Below, piece after piece: positions 34,511 to 43,916 of a stretch of 64,000 nucleotides of DNA. The position numbers and the translations under genes are program-made. Source of the stretch: Iodobacter arcticus (GTDB lineage: Bacteria > Pseudomonadota > Gammaproteobacteria > Burkholderiales > Chitinibacteraceae); the NCBI RefSeq assembly GCF_042664895.1, contig NZ_JBHTBQ010000033.1:186001-250000 (forward strand), written 5' to 3'. Each line of letters opens with the position of its first letter. Positions within the stretch are counted from its first letter, which is position 1. The notes beneath the pieces are model-generated. The model was not told the origin of the DNA. It did no database searches and saw only the letters and a list, made by a program, of their open reading frames with translations.

Positions 34511-34572
34511 GTTTATGGTTTATGGTTTTCAGGTTTGGATGTTGTGGCGATCTAATACTTTAGGAGCTCAAA

Positions 34573-35778
34573 ATGAGCAGACAGATTCAAGAAGCTTATA
34601 TCGTCGCTGCGACTCGCAGCCCGGTTGGTAAAGCACCGCGCGGTATGTTGCGCAATGTTCGCCCGGATGATTTGCTGGCCCATGTATTAAAAAGTGCGCT
34701 GGCGCAAGTGCCTCAGCTGGATCCTAAGCTGATCGAAGACGTGATTGTTGGCTGCGCCATGCCAGAAGCCGAGCAGGGGATGAATATTGCTCGTATGGCT
34801 GTGCTACTGGCGGGGTTGCCAGATACGGTAGGTGGTGTAACCATCAATCGTTTCTGCTCCTCAGGCGTGAATGCCATTGCGATGGCGGCGGATAAAATCC
34901 GTTTGGGCGAAGCCGATGTGATGATTGCGGCGGGTACTGAAAGCATGTCGCAAGTGCCGATGATGGGAAATAAAATCTCCCTGAATCCTGAGATTTTCAC
35001 TAAAAACGAAAACCTCGGTATTGCTTTTGGTATGGGCCTGACGGCAGAAAAAGTAGCCGAGCAGTGGAATGTGTCTCGTGAAGACCAAGACGCATTTGCG
35101 GTGGAATCAAACCGCCGTGCCCTGCATGCGATTGCCACAGGCGAATTCAAAGACGAAATTAGCCCGCTGGAAGTCTTCGCGCGCACACCTAATCTGGTAA
35201 CAGGCGAAGTAGAAGTCACCAGCAAAATTTGTGATACCGACGAAGGCCCGCGCGCGGGTACAACGATGGAAGGCTTGGCTAAGCTTAAAACCGTATTCGC
35301 GGCTAAAGGCTCAGTCACCGCGGGTAATAGCTCGCAAATGTCCGATGGTGCAGGCGCGGTGATTCTGGTTTCCGAGCGTATTCTGAAACAATTTAACCTT
35401 GTGCCTTTGGCGCGTTATGTGACCTTTGCAGTAAAAGGTGTACCGGCGCACATCATGGGAATTGGCCCGAAGGAAGCGATTCCAGCTGCACTGAAGTTAG
35501 CTGGCCTGACGCTGGATGATTTGGGCTGGATTGAGCTGAACGAAGCCTTTGCTGCGCAAGCCTTGGCCGTGGCACGTGATCTTAATCTGGACATGAGCAA
35601 AGTTAATCCACTGGGCGGCGCGATTGCTTTGGGCCATCCACTGGGTGCAACCGGCGCGATTCGCGCGGCGACCATCGTGCACGGTATGCGTCGTCATGGT
35701 ATGGCTGGTAAATACGGCATGATTTCTATGTGTATCGGTACCGGTATGGGCGCAGCAGGGATTATCCAATCGCTGTAA
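34573..35778 (+). CDS. fadA: Acetyl-CoA C-acyltransferase (3-ketoacyl-CoA thiolase)
   Basis: 401 aa. Nucleophile Cys95 (NRFCSSG), His355 (ALGHPLGATG) and Cys387 (MCIGTGMG) form the complete thiolase active site. Final step of beta-oxidation, releasing acetyl-CoA. It is paired with the FadN-type protein at 31981, so it likely is the beta-oxidation thiolase rather than the biosynthetic PhaA. Start ATG has AGGAG seven bases upstream. Confidence 0.94.
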   Translation: MSRQIQEAYIVAATRSPVGKAPRGMLRNVRPDDLLAHVLKSALAQVPQLDPKLIEDVIVGCAMPEAEQGMNIARMAVLLAGLPDTVGGVTINRFCSSGVNAIAMAADKIRLGEADVMIAAGTESMSQVPMMGNKISLNPEIFTKNENLGIAFGMGLTAEKVAEQWNVSREDQDAFAVESNRRALHAIATGEFKDEISPLEVFARTPNLVTGEVEVTSKICDTDEGPRAGTTMEGLAKLKTVFAAKGSVTAGNSSQMSDGAGAVILVSERILKQFNLVPLARYVTFAVKGVPAHIMGIGPKEAIPAALKLAGLTLDDLGWIELNEAFAAQALAVARDLNLDMSKVNPLGGAIALGHPLGATGAIRAATIVHGMRRHGMAGKYGMISMCIGTGMGAAGIIQSL

Positions 35779-35806
35779 GTGCTTGCCTATCAGATCAAGG
35801 CTTTTG

Positions 35807-35836
35807 CCCACGGATTCAAATCCGTGGGTTTTTTTT
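35807..35836 (+). terminator. Terminator after the thiolase gene
   Basis: CCCACGGA-TTCAAA-TCCGTGGG followed by eight T residues. Confidence 0.92.
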
Positions 35837-35851
35837 CAAGGAAATGAAAAA

Positions 35852-36415
35852 ATGAAAAAACTACTGATGACCGCATCTTTTGTGCTGGCGGCACAAAGCA
35901 GCATGGCTTTGGAAGTGGCGGGGGTGAATCTGGCGGATCGCGCCGAGTTGGCCAGCCAGTCTTTGGCGCTAAATGGTGCAGGCGTGCGTAAAAAAGTATT
36001 TTTTGATGTCTATCTGGCCGCGCTTTATGTGCCGGTTAAAACGCAAGATGCAAGCTCGGTCGTCAATGGTGCAGCGCCTCGCCGTATGGAGCTGCGCATG
36101 CTGCGTGAAGTTTCGGCCGCAACCATGCATGAAGGCTTTGTAGATAGCTTAAAAGCGAATCAAAGCGAGGCGGCTTTAGTGATATTGGCGCCAAAAATTG
36201 CCGAGCTGGAGCAAGTGTTTAAACAAGTAAAGACCGCAGCCAAAGGGGATGTGATTTTGCTTGATTTTATTCCGGGGCAGGGAACACGCGTTACGGTGCG
36301 CGGTAAAACCTATACGACGATTGCGGGCGATGATTTTGCTGCAGCGATGTTGTCAATCTGGCTGGGTAAAGCGCCAGTGAACGATTCATTAAAGTCTGCT
36401 TTGCTGGGTAAGTGA
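35852..36415 (+). CDS. Exported chalcone-isomerase-like protein
   Basis: 187 aa from ATG at 35852 (AAGGAA eight bases upstream; the longer frame from 35783 runs through the terminator). Signal peptide 1-19 (MKKLLMTASFVLAAQSSMA). The body (VAGVNLADRAELASQSLALNGAGVRKKVFFDVYLAALYVP) is the chalcone-isomerase-like domain common in proteobacterial periplasmic proteins. That family is not known to process flavonoids; it may bind lipids or fatty acids, which would fit the neighbouring block (inference). Confidence 0.85.
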   Translation: MKKLLMTASFVLAAQSSMALEVAGVNLADRAELASQSLALNGAGVRKKVFFDVYLAALYVPVKTQDASSVVNGAAPRRMELRMLREVSAATMHEGFVDSLKANQSEAALVILAPKIAELEQVFKQVKTAAKGDVILLDFIPGQGTRVTVRGKTYTTIAGDDFAAAMLSIWLGKAPVNDSLKSALLGK

Positions 36416-36480
36416 TTTATATCACAGTGGTGATTTTAACGGCCACTTTGTTTGCGATCGCTACTGCCGTGGCGCAATAA

Positions 36481-36909
36481 ACAGCCGCTGCATGGCGATT
36501 TTCTGCATGTTGTTGGCATGTGTTTGCCATTGGGTTGCTTGTTTGTTGCGCTTGATGCCGAAGAGCGATCAGGGGGTGTTGCGATATTTTGCAGGATCCC
36601 TTTTTTTGATCTTGCGCGCGCCAGTCTTCTCTTTTGGGCTCCCTTGTTAGCGCCACATCGAGTAGTGACGGCGCAATATGTGTGTAGTTAAATTACATTG
36701 TAATGTTATTTATTTTTATTTTTAATACATGCTATCTCTTTGTATTTTATAAAGATAATTATATTTTTTGTAGTCTTTGGTTTGTTTTTTTGCAAATATA
36801 CAGGTAGTTTTACTACAAAAATACTTGCGGGTGCTCGGTAGTTTTGTTAAAGTTACTCCATTGCTTGATTGGGAACAGACTTCTGGCCCAAACTTTTAAG
36901 GAGATGCAA
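36481..36909. other. Gene-poor, very AT-rich interval upstream of a small ORF
   Basis: From about 36690 the sequence is strongly AT-rich with short palindromes (ATTACA-T-TGTAAT near 36692; GTAGT-TTT-ACTAC near 36806). TTGCGG, 17 bases, TAAAGT near 36822-36852 could be a weak promoter for the ORF at 36910. ORFs on either strand before 36690 have no supporting signals. Confidence 0.35.
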
Positions 36910-36996
36910 ATGCGTACCTTGCAAATTATTTTTAAGAACATCGAATCTGCTCAAAACTTGCTGTTGAAATCCCAAGGTTTTATTGCAACTCGTTGA
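36910..36996 (+). CDS. Candidate small peptide (28 aa)
   Basis: ATG preceded by a near-perfect TAAGGAGA six bases upstream. Translation starts MRTLQIIFKNIESAQNLLLK and ends GFIATR. Basic, amphipathic rather than a clear membrane helix. It lies about 200 bases before tamA. It could be a leader peptide or a free small protein. The ribosome site is the only direct evidence. Confidence 0.45.
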   Translation: MRTLQIIFKNIESAQNLLLKSQGFIATR

Positions 36997-37197
36997 TCTG
37001 TCGGTTTAGCTGTTTGTAAGTGTGGTAAGTAGTAGGTTGTTGTGTGTGTAGTATGTTTTGACTCTTCATCTGGTCTTTCTTGTTACCCGGCTCTGTGTTT
37101 TGCATCTTCGGATGCGTATACAGACCGGGTTCTTTTTTGTCTGCTGCGCCCCCCATGCGGTAAAGTAGCGGCCTTGTCTCTTTTTAAAATCACCCTC

Positions 37198-38970
37198 ATG
37201 ATTGTTCGGTCATTTTTCGTCCTTGTTTTGGCGTTCCCTGTGCTGGCTCTTGCGGATGAGCCGCCTGCTATCGATGCAGAACAAAACGTCTATTTTCCCT
37301 ATGTTTTAGAGATTGAAGCGCCTGATGATTTGTTCGATCTTCTCGACAAGCATCTGGATTTATCGCGCATGGAAACTGAAAAAAGGATGACGAGAGAGCA
37401 GCTTTTGCGCCTGATCGACAATGCACCTGAAGCGGTGAGTGGTTTGTTATCGACCGAGGGTTACTTTTCGCCCACGGTTAAAATCAAGCTGGGAGAATCA
37501 ACCACACCCGCTCTAGTTTCTCTGTATGTGGATGCGGGGCAGCCCACGCGGGTTCGCAATGTAGACGTCAATTACACTGGTGGTGTTATTCCAGATGAGG
37601 CGCGGATGAAGCGCCTGATCGATAGGCAGGAGCAAACATGGCCTTTGCCTGAAGGCAGTGTGTTTCGCCAAAGAGCTTGGGATGATGGCAAGCGCCGTGC
37701 GATCAGCACACTCTTGAATCGCCGCTATCCTGCCGCTAGGATGCTGCGTGCCGAAGCGAGCGTTGACCCGGAAAACCACACGGTAGATTTAACGATAGAT
37801 ATAGATAGCGGGCCTGCTTATTACTACGGGCCATTAAGTATTACCGGCTTATCGCGTTACCCTGAAAAGCTGGTTCGCAATAATGTTCAGTTTCATGAAG
37901 GCGCTGAATACCGCCGTAATGATTTATTAGAGCTGCAAACCTATCTGCAGAATCTGCCGCATTTTTCCCTTGTTTTAGTTGATGTCGATCTGCCGGCTGA
38001 TCCGCCTTATATTGCGCCGGTAAAAGTTACCGTGCAGGAAGCGCCTTTAAGCAAAATCAGTACTGGTTTGGGGTTTAGCACTAATACCGGTGTGCGTGGT
38101 TCATTTGATTACCGTTATTTAAATCTGCTGGATCGGGCGTGGGTGCTCGATACTGGTTTTCGTTTGCAGCAAAAAGAGCAGTCATTTAATGCCGGGGTGA
38201 CTTTCCCCCGCTTTGCCTCAGGCTATGTGCATCGGGTTTATGGCAGCTTTGTGCGTGAAGATATTCAGGGCTTAGCTACCAGCACGTGGAAAACCGGGGT
38301 TTCCAGAAGCATTACCGATGAAAATATTGATCGCTTAATCGCAATTGAATACCAAATGGAGCGCCGCGAGTTAAACGATGGCACGGTGTCTGATCCGCAA
38401 TCCTTAACTGCCAAGTATCAATGGGTGCGCCGCGATGTAGACCGTATCAGAAACCCACGTTCGGGCAATGTGATTACTTTAGAGGGCGGTGGGGCACTTA
38501 AAGGCCTGTTGTCGGATGAAAGCTTTGTGCGCATTTATGGTCGTGGCGTGCAGTTCTGGCCTGTGGGGGAAAAAAGTGTGGTGGTGGGGCGTTTAGAGTT
38601 GGGGGATACCTTTACTAAAGAATCTTTTAATGTGCCGTCTGATTGGTTGTTCCGTACTGGGGGCTCTTCCTCGGTGCGTGGTTATGATTATCAAAGCTTG
38701 GGCTTATCGGCAGGCGGCTCTACCGTACCTGGCCGGGTGATGGCAGTGAGCTCTTTAGAATTTCAGACACCTGTTTATAAAGACTGGTTGGGTGCGGTAT
38801 TTGTTGATCATGGTGGTGTGGGAGATCAGTGGAAAGACTGGCGCGGCTCGACTGGGGTTGGGCTGGGTGCGCGTTGGGTGAGCCCCGTGGGCGTGATTGG
38901 TCTGGATGTGGCAAGAGGTGTGGAAGAGAAACAATTCCGGGTGCATTTTTCGATGGGGGTGACCTTCTAA
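37198..38970 (+). CDS. tamA: Translocation and assembly module TamA (Omp85 family)
   Basis: 590 aa from ATG at 37198, where a signal peptide begins (MIVRSFFVLVLAFPVLALA); the frame is open to 37042 but that part is not family-like. Three POTRA-type domains (~20-260), then the 16-strand Omp85 barrel with GGSSSVRGYDYQSLG (the conserved VRGY/F-type loop 6 motif) and a final Phe. Outer-membrane partner of TamB for autotransporter and lipid trafficking. The start lacks a clear Shine-Dalgarno. tamB follows after one base. Confidence 0.92.
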   Translation: MIVRSFFVLVLAFPVLALADEPPAIDAEQNVYFPYVLEIEAPDDLFDLLDKHLDLSRMETEKRMTREQLLRLIDNAPEAVSGLLSTEGYFSPTVKIKLGESTTPALVSLYVDAGQPTRVRNVDVNYTGGVIPDEARMKRLIDRQEQTWPLPEGSVFRQRAWDDGKRRAISTLLNRRYPAARMLRAEASVDPENHTVDLTIDIDSGPAYYYGPLSITGLSRYPEKLVRNNVQFHEGAEYRRNDLLELQTYLQNLPHFSLVLVDVDLPADPPYIAPVKVTVQEAPLSKISTGLGFSTNTGVRGSFDYRYLNLLDRAWVLDTGFRLQQKEQSFNAGVTFPRFASGYVHRVYGSFVREDIQGLATSTWKTGVSRSITDENIDRLIAIEYQMERRELNDGTVSDPQSLTAKYQWVRRDVDRIRNPRSGNVITLEGGGALKGLLSDESFVRIYGRGVQFWPVGEKSVVVGRLELGDTFTKESFNVPSDWLFRTGGSSSVRGYDYQSLGLSAGGSTVPGRVMAVSSLEFQTPVYKDWLGAVFVDHGGVGDQWKDWRGSTGVGLGARWVSPVGVIGLDVARGVEEKQFRVHFSMGVTF

Positions 38971-38971
38971 A

Positions 38972-41900
38972 ATGCAAACTAACCCAGCGCCTAATCCCGA
39001 GATACCTGCTGCTGCACCTCCTTTGCGTCCTAAGTATTCTCTGTTTCGCCGCTTGATTGGTGTATTGCTACTCTTGCTGCTTGTGCCGGTGTTTTTATTG
39101 ACCCTCTCTTTGGCTTTTTTTGACTCACAAACGGGTCGGGATTGGCTGGTGAAGCAAGTTAATCAGAGTGGTATGGCTAAGCTACGCGCTATTGATGGCT
39201 CTTTATGGTCAGATTTTGCACTACGTGGCTTGGTGGTTGATACCGCCGATGTCAAAATTGCGATTGATAAAGTGAGTCTGGCGTGGAGCCCATACAGCCT
39301 GCTGGCGCGTGATTTATCGCTTGATGAGCTGGTGATCGGCCATTTAGAGGTTGATATCAAACCTAGCCCGCCAGACAAGCCGCCATCGCCGCCGCCAGAT
39401 AGTATGACGCTGCCCATTGGTCTGCATATCGATCAGGCACAGATTGATCGCCTAAGCATTAAAGGCTCACCCGATATTGAATCGCTGCGCTTTAAGCTGG
39501 CGAGTAATGGCCGTTTCCATCAGCTTGCTTTGGATCAGCTAAAGCTGAAGCTGCCGCAAATTGATGCCACTCTGAAAGGCAACCTAGCGTTAGTGGGCAC
39601 TTTGCCCTTTGTGACTTCCGGCCAGCTAGAGCTAAGCGGTAAGGCGGAAAACCAGCCCTTGCAATCGCAAATCAAATTGAGTGGCGAGCTGCGTAAATTG
39701 CGCCTGACAGGCGATGTGAAAAGTAATCAGCTTAAGGCCATGATTAATGCACGGCTTGATGTGTTTGCGCCCTATACCTATCAATTGCTGAGTGAAGGCC
39801 AGATTAAGCTTCAGCAGCTTAATCCTGCGTTGCTTATGCCAGGCCTGCCTAAAGCATTGCTTGATGTATCTTTATCCGTTGTGCCGTTGGGTGAGAATGC
39901 CGCCAGTGGCTCTTTAGAAATCCGTAACGCCATGCCCTTAATGGTGGATCAGGGCGGGCTGCCCTTCACCCAGATCAGCAGCAAATTAGGGTATCTAAAA
40001 GAAACAGTCACGCTTAAAGCGATGTCGCTTGATTTGCTGGGGCAAGGGCAAATTAAAGGGGCGGGCCATCTGGATAAGGGCCAGCTTAAATTGCAGCTTG
40101 ATTTGGCTAAAATCGACCCTGCCAAGCTCTTCTCTCGCCAGCCGCCAGCCTCTTTGGGGGGCACTATCCACTTAAAAGGCCCGTGGCTGGCTCCTGATGT
40201 GTTGGCCAAGCTGGCCGATAAACAGCGTAATGTGGCGCTTGATCTGGATATGGGCTGGTTAAATCCTAAGCATGAGCGCCGTATCGCATTGCGCCAGGCT
40301 CGCTTATCCAGAGCAAATAGCAGTGTGTCTTTGCGGGGCGAATTGGGCTTGCTGGATGCAAAGGGCGTGGCAAAAAATGATTTCAAGCTGATCGGTGAAT
40401 TTGCCGGGATTAATCCGGCAGAGTTTGTGGCTAGCCCTAAGGGATCAATAACCGGGCAATTTAAACTAGCGGGAGCTTTGCAGCCTGCGATTAAAGCCAG
40501 TGTGGATTACAGCCTAGGTGATAGCCGCTTTAATGGCGAAGTATTAAGCGGCAAGGGGCAGCTTAATATAGAAGAGACGCGCGTTTCTAATGCGGATCTG
40601 TGGTTGGCGCTGGGGGGGAATCGGATCGATGCCCAAGGCGCTCTGGGCCTTGTCAATGATCAGCTTAAACTTAAAATTAAGTTGCCACAGCTGCAGCAGT
40701 TTGGCCCCGGCTTTGCCGGAAAAATTAGCGGTGATGCACAATTAAAAGGTGCCATGCTGAGCCCGCAAATTGCCACACAGCTGGCTGTGGCAGGCTTGCA
40801 AACGCCATTTGGCGTGTCGGTGAATCAGGCTGCTGTAGAGGCTGAATTACAATCCGATCTAACAGGCCCGATGCATGTCCGTGCAGATGTGAGCGATGCG
40901 AAGGCGGCAGGGGTGCAAATACAAAGCCTGAACCTGAAAGTGGATGGTAGCCGGGCCAAGCATAGTGCCAGCTTGTTGCTAAAGGGTCAGCAGGATGAGC
41001 GTTTGATCGATGTAAGCTCGCGCTTTGAAGGCGGCTTAAATGAGCTGTGGGTTTGGCGCGGTAGAGTGCAGAGCCTGCAAGTGAATCAGCCGATTGCCCT
41101 CAACTTAGCCGCACCTCTGGCGTTAGAAGCTGGGGCTAATTTGATCCGCATGGGTGATGCGCGTCTCCTGATGGGCGACACGCGGGTGCATATCGAAAGG
41201 TTGATCTGGCAAGACGGCCGTTTAGATACGGCAGGCGAGCTAGAGCAAGTTTCCGTAGGCCAGTGGTTGACGCTACTGGGGCAAAAAGAAGTGATCGGTA
41301 ATTTAATGCTGGGCGGACGCTGGGCTTTGAAGTCAGCGGGTAGCTTAGACGGGCAGCTGGAGATTCACCGGCAATCGGGTGATTTAAAATATGTAACGCA
41401 CAACACCGCGCCGCAAAAGTTTGATCTGCAAGATTTAAAGTTACAAATGAATGCCAAGCAATCGATATTGAATTTTACTGGCAATTTAAGCTCGGGGCGC
41501 TTCGGGCAGATGCAGGCCAATGGCAGTGCTTTGCTAGACGCCGTGAACTGGCGTTTGGCAGAGCGCGCACCGGTAGATGTCTTTATTAAAGGTGATTTGC
41601 CTAAATTGGCGATGTTGGGCCCCTTGCTTGGGCCAGATTTAACGCTGGCAGGCAGTGGCCGTTTTGAAGTGCGCCACACCGGCTTACTTAAAAACAATGA
41701 ATGGACTGGTTTTGTATATGGCGATGATTTGTCGGTGCGCGATGCGGCCACGGGTTTGTCTTTGCAAGAAGGCAAAGTCAGAGTGAGCTTGGATAAGCGG
41801 CTGATTAATTTGCAGCAGTTCCAGTTTAAAGGCGGGCAAGGTACTTTGGATGCGAAGGGGACATTTGATTTGGCTGGCCCTAGCCCGAGTGCCAGCGCTC

Positions 41901-42856
41901 AAGTCACGGCAAATAAGCTCACCTTAATCAGTAAGGCCGATATGCTGGTGGTGATGTCGGGGCAGGGCAATATCACGCTCAGAGATAAAGCCATGAGCGT
42001 CAGCGGCCAGCTTAAGGCGGATGAGGGCGATATTCGCTTTCAATCGAATGATGTGCCCAAGCTCTCCGATGATGTTGTGATTAAAGGGCGGAGCAAAGCA
42101 CCGGTTGATGCAGGGCCTAAGTTGTCCTTGCAAATGGATATCGATTTAGGGAAAAACTTTCGCTTCCGTGGCTATGGTCTGGATGCGCGTTTGGCGGGTT
42201 TGCTGCGCTTGCGTACACAAGCCAATCAAGCGCCTACAGCACATGGTGTGGTGCAAGTGGCAGAAAACGAAGGCAATGCGCGCAGCACCTATAGTGCTTA
42301 TGGCCAGAAGCTGGATATCGAGCGCGGTGTGCTGGCTTTTCAAGGGCCGATTGATAATCCGGGCTTAGATGTGCTGGCGATGCGGCGCGGGCAGGAAGTT
42401 GAGGCGGGGGTGCAGGTGTCGGGTACGGCATTAAAGCCGCAGGTAAGGCTTTATTCCGAACCGAACCGGCCTGATAGTGAAAAACTCAGCTGGCTCTTGT
42501 TCGGGCATGGCTCGGATAGCATGGATAAATCTGATAGCGCGCTGATGCTGCAAGTGGCTAATGCGCTACTGACGTCAGGCGATAACGCCAGCTTTAGCGA
42601 GGGAATCCTTGGCAAAGTTGGCCTTGATGATGTGGGTTTTAGCAGCCAGAAAGAAAAAGACGGCACATCAACCCAGGTGGTGTCTGTAGGCAAGCAGCTG
42701 AGCAAAAATGTACGCGTTTCACTAGAGAAAAGCATAAATGGCTTACGCGATGCGGTGAAATTCACCTGGCAGCTCACTAAAGGATGGTCCTTGGTTTCAC
42801 GAATCGGTACAGACGAAACCACGGGTGATGCCTATTACACCTTCTCTTTTGATTAA
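38972..42856 (+). CDS. tamB: Translocation and assembly module TamB
   Basis: 1294 aa. One N-terminal membrane helix (~29-50), then a long repetitive beta-taco (AsmA/TamB-like) periplasmic domain, and the conserved C-terminal DUF490 region (LSWLLFGHGSD, ALLTSGDN, VSVGKQLSKNVRVSLEKS, TWQLTKGWSLVSRIGTDE) ending in Phe-Asp. Bridges the inner membrane to TamA and is implicated in phospholipid transport. Starts one base after the tamA stop, so it is surely cotranslated. Confidence 0.94.
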   Translation: MQTNPAPNPEIPAAAPPLRPKYSLFRRLIGVLLLLLLVPVFLLTLSLAFFDSQTGRDWLVKQVNQSGMAKLRAIDGSLWSDFALRGLVVDTADVKIAIDKVSLAWSPYSLLARDLSLDELVIGHLEVDIKPSPPDKPPSPPPDSMTLPIGLHIDQAQIDRLSIKGSPDIESLRFKLASNGRFHQLALDQLKLKLPQIDATLKGNLALVGTLPFVTSGQLELSGKAENQPLQSQIKLSGELRKLRLTGDVKSNQLKAMINARLDVFAPYTYQLLSEGQIKLQQLNPALLMPGLPKALLDVSLSVVPLGENAASGSLEIRNAMPLMVDQGGLPFTQISSKLGYLKETVTLKAMSLDLLGQGQIKGAGHLDKGQLKLQLDLAKIDPAKLFSRQPPASLGGTIHLKGPWLAPDVLAKLADKQRNVALDLDMGWLNPKHERRIALRQARLSRANSSVSLRGELGLLDAKGVAKNDFKLIGEFAGINPAEFVASPKGSITGQFKLAGALQPAIKASVDYSLGDSRFNGEVLSGKGQLNIEETRVSNADLWLALGGNRIDAQGALGLVNDQLKLKIKLPQLQQFGPGFAGKISGDAQLKGAMLSPQIATQLAVAGLQTPFGVSVNQAAVEAELQSDLTGPMHVRADVSDAKAAGVQIQSLNLKVDGSRAKHSASLLLKGQQDERLIDVSSRFEGGLNELWVWRGRVQSLQVNQPIALNLAAPLALEAGANLIRMGDARLLMGDTRVHIERLIWQDGRLDTAGELEQVSVGQWLTLLGQKEVIGNLMLGGRWALKSAGSLDGQLEIHRQSGDLKYVTHNTAPQKFDLQDLKLQMNAKQSILNFTGNLSSGRFGQMQANGSALLDAVNWRLAERAPVDVFIKGDLPKLAMLGPLLGPDLTLAGSGRFEVRHTGLLKNNEWTGFVYGDDLSVRDAATGLSLQEGKVRVSLDKRLINLQQFQFKGGQGTLDAKGTFDLAGPSPSASAQVTANKLTLISKADMLVVMSGQGNITLRDKAMSVSGQLKADEGDIRFQSNDVPKLSDDVVIKGRSKAPVDAGPKLSLQMDIDLGKNFRFRGYGLDARLAGLLRLRTQANQAPTAHGVVQVAENEGNARSTYSAYGQKLDIERGVLAFQGPIDNPGLDVLAMRRGQEVEAGVQVSGTALKPQVRLYSEPNRPDSEKLSWLLFGHGSDSMDKSDSALMLQVANALLTSGDNASFSEGILGKVGLDDVGFSSQKEKDGTSTQVVSVGKQLSKNVRVSLEKSINGLRDAVKFTWQLTKGWSLVSRIGTDETTGDAYYTFSFD

Positions 42857-42903
42857 CGGGTAGCGGGGGATTTTCCCTTCGCATAAAAGCCAAACCTTAA
42901 ATT

Positions 42904-42990
42904 ACAGAGAAATAGAAGAGCACAGAGTGCTGCAGAGAAAGCATCAAGAAATAGGTTTTCTCTGTTAAGTGCCCGTGTTTTCTGTGGTGC
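42904..42990. repeat. CACAGAG-type inverted repeat, copy 2 (degraded)
   Basis: ACAGAGAA, GAGCACAGAG and GCAGAGAAAG on the left face TTTTCTCTGT and CGTGTTTTCTGTGG on the right, the same layout as the element at 34383 with many changes. It lies just after tamB. Confidence 0.45.
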
Positions 42991-43085
42991 TGAAGTTTCA
43001 AGCTTTGGGTTTTGTAGTGGTATTACTGAGGTGTGCAGCGAGCGGACGGCTAAGGTTTAAGGTAGTTTGCCCGCTCGTGAATCGC

Positions 43086-43367
43086 TTAAGGCTTGATAAT
43101 CACCGTTAAATCATCCCTCTCTGCCGCTGCGTCTTCAAAGACGGCCAGTAGTGCTGCGTAATCTTCTTTTCCTAATGCGCCTTTAGCCTCTGCGCTGTTT
43201 TCCCAGGTAATTTGGATGGGACCTTCCAAGCTTGCGCTTAGTTCGTCATAAAGCGCATCTAGGTTGTTAATCGGATCGTTAGAAAAATCCAGCTGGGCTG
43301 TTAATTGCTGGTAGGCATCGCTGAGCTTACGGATGTGCTTAAGTACAACTTTCTGAGTTATTGACAT
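43086..43367 (-). CDS. Barstar-family ribonuclease inhibitor
   Basis: 93 aa. NNLDALYDELSASLEGPIQITWENS matches the barstar core (the Asn-Leu-Asp-Ala-Leu-Asp/Tyr segment contacts barnase), and the C-terminal LAVFEDAAAERDDLTVIIKP is the typical final helix and strand. No signal peptide: it protects the cytoplasm from the RNase encoded immediately upstream, with which it overlaps by 10 bases. Order here is RNase first, inhibitor second. Confidence 0.9.
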   Translation of the reverse strand: MSITQKVVLKHIRKLSDAYQQLTAQLDFSNDPINNLDALYDELSASLEGPIQITWENSAEAKGALGKEDYAALLAVFEDAAAERDDLTVIIKP

Positions 43368-43789
43368 GAGGGCACCTCGGTAAAGGTTTGATAGTGATCT
43401 ACGGTAATAAAACGCGGGCCATTCTTGCTAAAAACAATACGTTTCGCGCCACGTTTGCCGCCTTGGTAATCTAAATCTGCTTCCTGATACTGACCCCGTG
43501 GCAGGCGGTTTTCGCGATTGCCAAAGCGATCACCGCCAATTGATTTGCCCGGCAGGCTTTGCCAGAGGCTGCTGCCGGGTCGCCAGCCTGCCGCTTGTGC
43601 TTCGCGTTTGGTCACAAACTTAGCGGGTAGGCGGTTTTGTTGATTCAGGCTGCTGAGGATTTCCGTTAGCTCACTGGTATTTGTGCCAGGGCGCAGCTGG
43701 CGGTTGATGTTTTCTACCACGCTCAGGCAAGAGGCGGCATGGGCCCAGCCGCTGGCGAGCAGCATCAGGGCGAGAAGTGATCGGTGCAT
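43358..43789 (-). CDS. Secreted barnase-like guanyl-preferring ribonuclease
   Basis: 143 aa. Signal peptide residues 1-18 (cleavage after AHA). The catalytic domain contains LPAKFVTKREAQAAGW, GKSIGGDRFGNRE and the active-site residues Glu103 (EADLDY), Arg117 (AKRIVFS) and His132 (VDHYQTF), equivalent to Glu73, Arg87 and His102 of barnase. Cys21 and Cys142 could form a disulfide linking the ends. Nothing is damaged, so it should be active. Divergent from leuC. Confidence 0.92.
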   Translation of the reverse strand: MHRSLLALMLLASGWAHAASCLSVVENINRQLRPGTNTSELTEILSSLNQQNRLPAKFVTKREAQAAGWRPGSSLWQSLPGKSIGGDRFGNRENRLPRGQYQEADLDYQGGKRGAKRIVFSKNGPRFITVDHYQTFTEVPSCQ

Positions 43790-43916
43790 TTGGCTTCCTC
43801 AGGTTTGGATGTAACTATTTTATTTAAACTACATCGGCATAAGTCTTGCTTACGCGGTTGTGGCAAAAGGGCTTCTATGCTAGTTTCGAGGGTCCTGACT
43901 TTTCTAGACTATCGCC

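Noticed and set aside
36417..36691. ORFs on both strands (79 aa each)
   Set aside because: Low-complexity-like composition, no ribosome sites, overlapping each other antisense.
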